Source: Oscillospiraceae bacterium
GTDB taxonomy: Bacteria > Bacillota > Clostridia > Oscillospirales > Oscillospiraceae
Assembly (NCBI GenBank): GCA_016293865.1
Contig: JAEDDG010000056.1
Coordinates: forward strand, 1 to 6,347
DNA: 6,347 nt
Direction: 5' to 3'
The position numbers and the translations under genes are program-made. This document shows, piece by piece, positions 5,135-6,347 of this stretch. Position 1 is the stretch's first letter. Each line of letters begins with the position of its first letter. The notes beneath the pieces were generated by a model. The model saw only the letters and a list, made by a program, of their open reading frames with translations, was not told where the DNA came from and made no database searches.

Positions 5135-5896
5135 TTACCGTCCGCCGGCTTCTGTGCTCTCCAGGAAATCGCGTCTGTACTGCGACGGCGTGACGCCCTC
5201 AAGCTTTTTAAACACCTTTGTAAACACCCGGTAGTCCCCGTATCCCGCCTGTTCCGCAATCTCCGCAACGGAAAGAGACGTGGACAGCAGAAGCTTTTTG
5301 GCCTTTTCCATCCGGATGCCGGTCAGATAAGTCAGAAAATTCACGCCAATCTCGCTTTTGAACAGCTGGCTGATATACTGAGGGTTCAAATGAAACTGCT
5401 CGGCCAGAACGGAGAGGCTGATCTCCTCCGCCAGATGCTCCTGGAGAAACCTTGTGATGCCGGTGATCGTCCGTTCCTCCTGCTTCTCCGGTTCTGCCGC
5501 GGCCGATACCCGCTGCTCAAACAGGGAGATCTTCAGATTGTCGATGCAGGTGCCGAACTCCTCATAGTTCACAGGCTTCAGAATATAGTCCGTGATCTGC
5601 AGCCGAAGCGCCTCGCGGCAGTACGAAAAATCGTCGTAGCCGGACACGATCACGAAGGCGGTATTGGGGTGCTTGATGCGGCTGAGCTGGATGACCTTCA
5701 GGCCGTTCATGATCGGAATGTTGATGTCCATGATAACGATATCCGGGCGCAGGGTGTCAATCTTTGCCAGGGCCTCCATGCCGTCGCCGGCTTCGCCCGC
5801 CACCTCACAGTCATGGGCCTGCCAGTCAAACAGCCGCTTGAATCCCTCGCGGATCATGATCTCATCGTCCACCAGAAGCACGCGCAGATTTTTCAT
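5135..5896 (-). CDS. YesN-like response regulator, receiver plus AraC-type HTH (253 aa)
   Basis: This is the cytoplasmic transcription regulator of the two-component pair. The N-terminal receiver domain (about 1-120) has acidic D10 and D11, phospho-acceptor D57 in IVIMD, S85 in IVSGYDDF and K107 in YILKP, so the phosphorylation site is complete. A linker (about 121-143) leads to an AraC-type domain (about 144-248). That domain has two helix-turn-helix units, around LSVLAEQFHLNPQYISQLFK (161-180) and VAEIAEQAGYGDYRVFTKVF (210-229), and ends in the family's GVTPSQYRR. ATG at 5896 overlaps the kinase stop as ATGA, with AAGGAGG 8 bases upstream inside the kinase's last codons. YesN-type regulators usually control neighbouring transporter genes, and here the adjacent gene set is an exporter rather than the sugar importer commonly seen. 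The gene is complete and intact. Confidence 0.92.
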   Translation of the reverse strand: MKNLRVLLVDDEIMIREGFKRLFDWQAHDCEVAGEAGDGMEALAKIDTLRPDIVIMDINIPIMNGLKVIQLSRIKHPNTAFVIVSGYDDFSYCREALRLQITDYILKPVNYEEFGTCIDNLKISLFEQRVSAAAEPEKQEERTITGITRFLQEHLAEEISLSVLAEQFHLNPQYISQLFKSEIGVNFLTYLTGIRMEKAKKLLLSTSLSVAEIAEQAGYGDYRVFTKVFKKLEGVTPSQYRRDFLESTEAGGR

Positions 5897-6347
5897 TGTA
5901 CATCCTCCTTCATGGGCAGCAGCAGATGCGCCGTCACACCGCCTGTCGGGTTCTCCGTGTAGCTCAGGCCGTATTCCCGGCCGCAGAGCAGCTTGATCCG
6001 CTTCTGCACATTCAGAATGCCGATACTGTTGCCCTCAAGCCTGGCCGGCTGTTTGGCATAGGTCAGAAGCATCTGGTCGATGGCGTCTTTCGTCCCCTCC
6101 GCAAACCCGCTGCCGGTATCGCAGATCAGGATCTCCATCCGGTGATCCGGCGTTTTTTGGGCTGAGATACGCATCCGGCCCCGGTAGCCTTTGTTCTTCA
6201 GACCGTGGAGGAGGCTGTTTTCCACGATGGGCTGAAGGATGAAATTGGGCACCTTCATTCCGCCCAACTCCGGGTCGATGTCATACTCACATTGCAGTTC
6301 CGGATAGCGGTAGCACATCAGCTCCATATAGGCTTCCAGCAGTTCCA
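5893..6347 (-). CDS. YesM-like sensor histidine kinase, C-terminal part (partial)
   Basis: This is the catalytic end of a membrane sensor kinase whose N-terminus lies beyond the right edge. The frame is open through the last complete codon (GAA at 6345), and the sequence before the in-frame Met at 6327 (ELLEAY) continues the family pattern, so that Met is not the start. The ATPase domain is visible: N-box ILQPIVENSLLHG, with the key Glu-Asn, in the first third; G1 box DTGSGF; and a G2-like box NSIGILNVQKRI before the final strand (GGVTAHLLLPM). The phosphorylated His, the HAMP region and the sensor domain are not in view. YesM-type kinases phosphorylate YesN-type regulators, and the next gene overlaps this one by 4 bases. 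The signal sensed cannot be judged from this part. Confidence 0.9.
   Translation of the reverse strand, partial: ELLEAYMELMCYRYPELQCEYDIDPELGGMKVPNFILQPIVENSLLHGLKNKGYRGRMRISAQKTPDHRMEILICDTGSGFAEGTKDAIDQMLLTYAKQPARLEGNSIGILNVQKRIKLLCGREYGLSYTENPTGGVTAHLLLPMKEDVQ

Noticed and set aside
4363..5193. Long plus-strand open frame of 276 residues opposite the ATPase
   Set aside because: Antisense shadow of a GC-rich gene: no recognisable domain, odd composition, and fully opposite a protein with all ABC motifs.
4945..5268. In-frame upstream extension of the ATPase (to 412 residues)
   Set aside because: It would overlap the response-regulator gene by more than 130 bases, adds Arg-rich sequence unlike ABC ATPases, and has no better ribosome binding site than ATG 4944.
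1..6347. CRISPR array, tRNA or rRNA, insertion sequence, integration site
   Set aside because: No regularly spaced repeats, no cloverleaf or rRNA motif, no transposase or recombinase reading frame and no terminal inverted repeats were seen.

Overview
The window is a single-direction gene block: every supported gene lies on the minus strand, so transcription runs from the right edge (6347) towards base 1. By eye the DNA is GC-rich (about 55-60%), most starts carry strong AGGAGG-type ribosome binding sites, and genes overlap by 4 or 13 bases. Together with a YesM/YesN-type two-component system and several small flavoproteins, this suggests a high-GC anaerobic Bacillota (Clostridia, gut-type Lachnospiraceae or Oscillospiraceae). 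That assignment is inference; nothing in the window names a species.

Layout in order of transcription. (1) 6347-5893: C-terminal part of a YesM-like sensor histidine kinase, cut by the window edge. (2) 5896-5135: YesN-like response regulator with a receiver domain and an AraC-type DNA-binding domain, overlapping the kinase by 4 bases. (3) A 190-base gap with a weak hairpin and a pair of TTTTACAG direct repeats exactly 21 bases apart, a plausible binding site for the regulator. (4) 4944-2937: a three-gene ABC-2 type exporter operon (ATPase, 62-residue two-helix membrane protein, permease), joined by two ATGA overlaps. (5) 2885-2787: a 32-codon ORF that looks like the N-terminal stub of a VOC/glyoxalase-family gene. 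(6) 2790-2266: flavodoxin-domain protein with a GTG start. (7) A perfect 13-bp hairpin at 2211-2252. (8) 2114-230: three more flavodoxin-fold reductase-like genes in overlapping series; the first two carry compact four-cysteine motifs of the iron-sulfur flavoprotein type. (9) A perfect 13-bp hairpin with T-runs on both strands at 95-125, which probably ends the block.

How it may work together: the two-component system could sense an extracellular or envelope signal and switch on the exporter. The four downstream flavoproteins look like a cytoplasmic reductase or electron-transfer set. A combined role in handling a redox-active or toxic small molecule (reduce, then export) is a hypothesis from gene order only. 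The hairpin at 2211-2252 may divide the block into separately expressed units. The most distinctive points are the run of four flavodoxin-fold genes, the two Cys-cluster motifs, the VOC stub, the small membrane protein embedded in the exporter operon, and the 21-base-spaced repeats.
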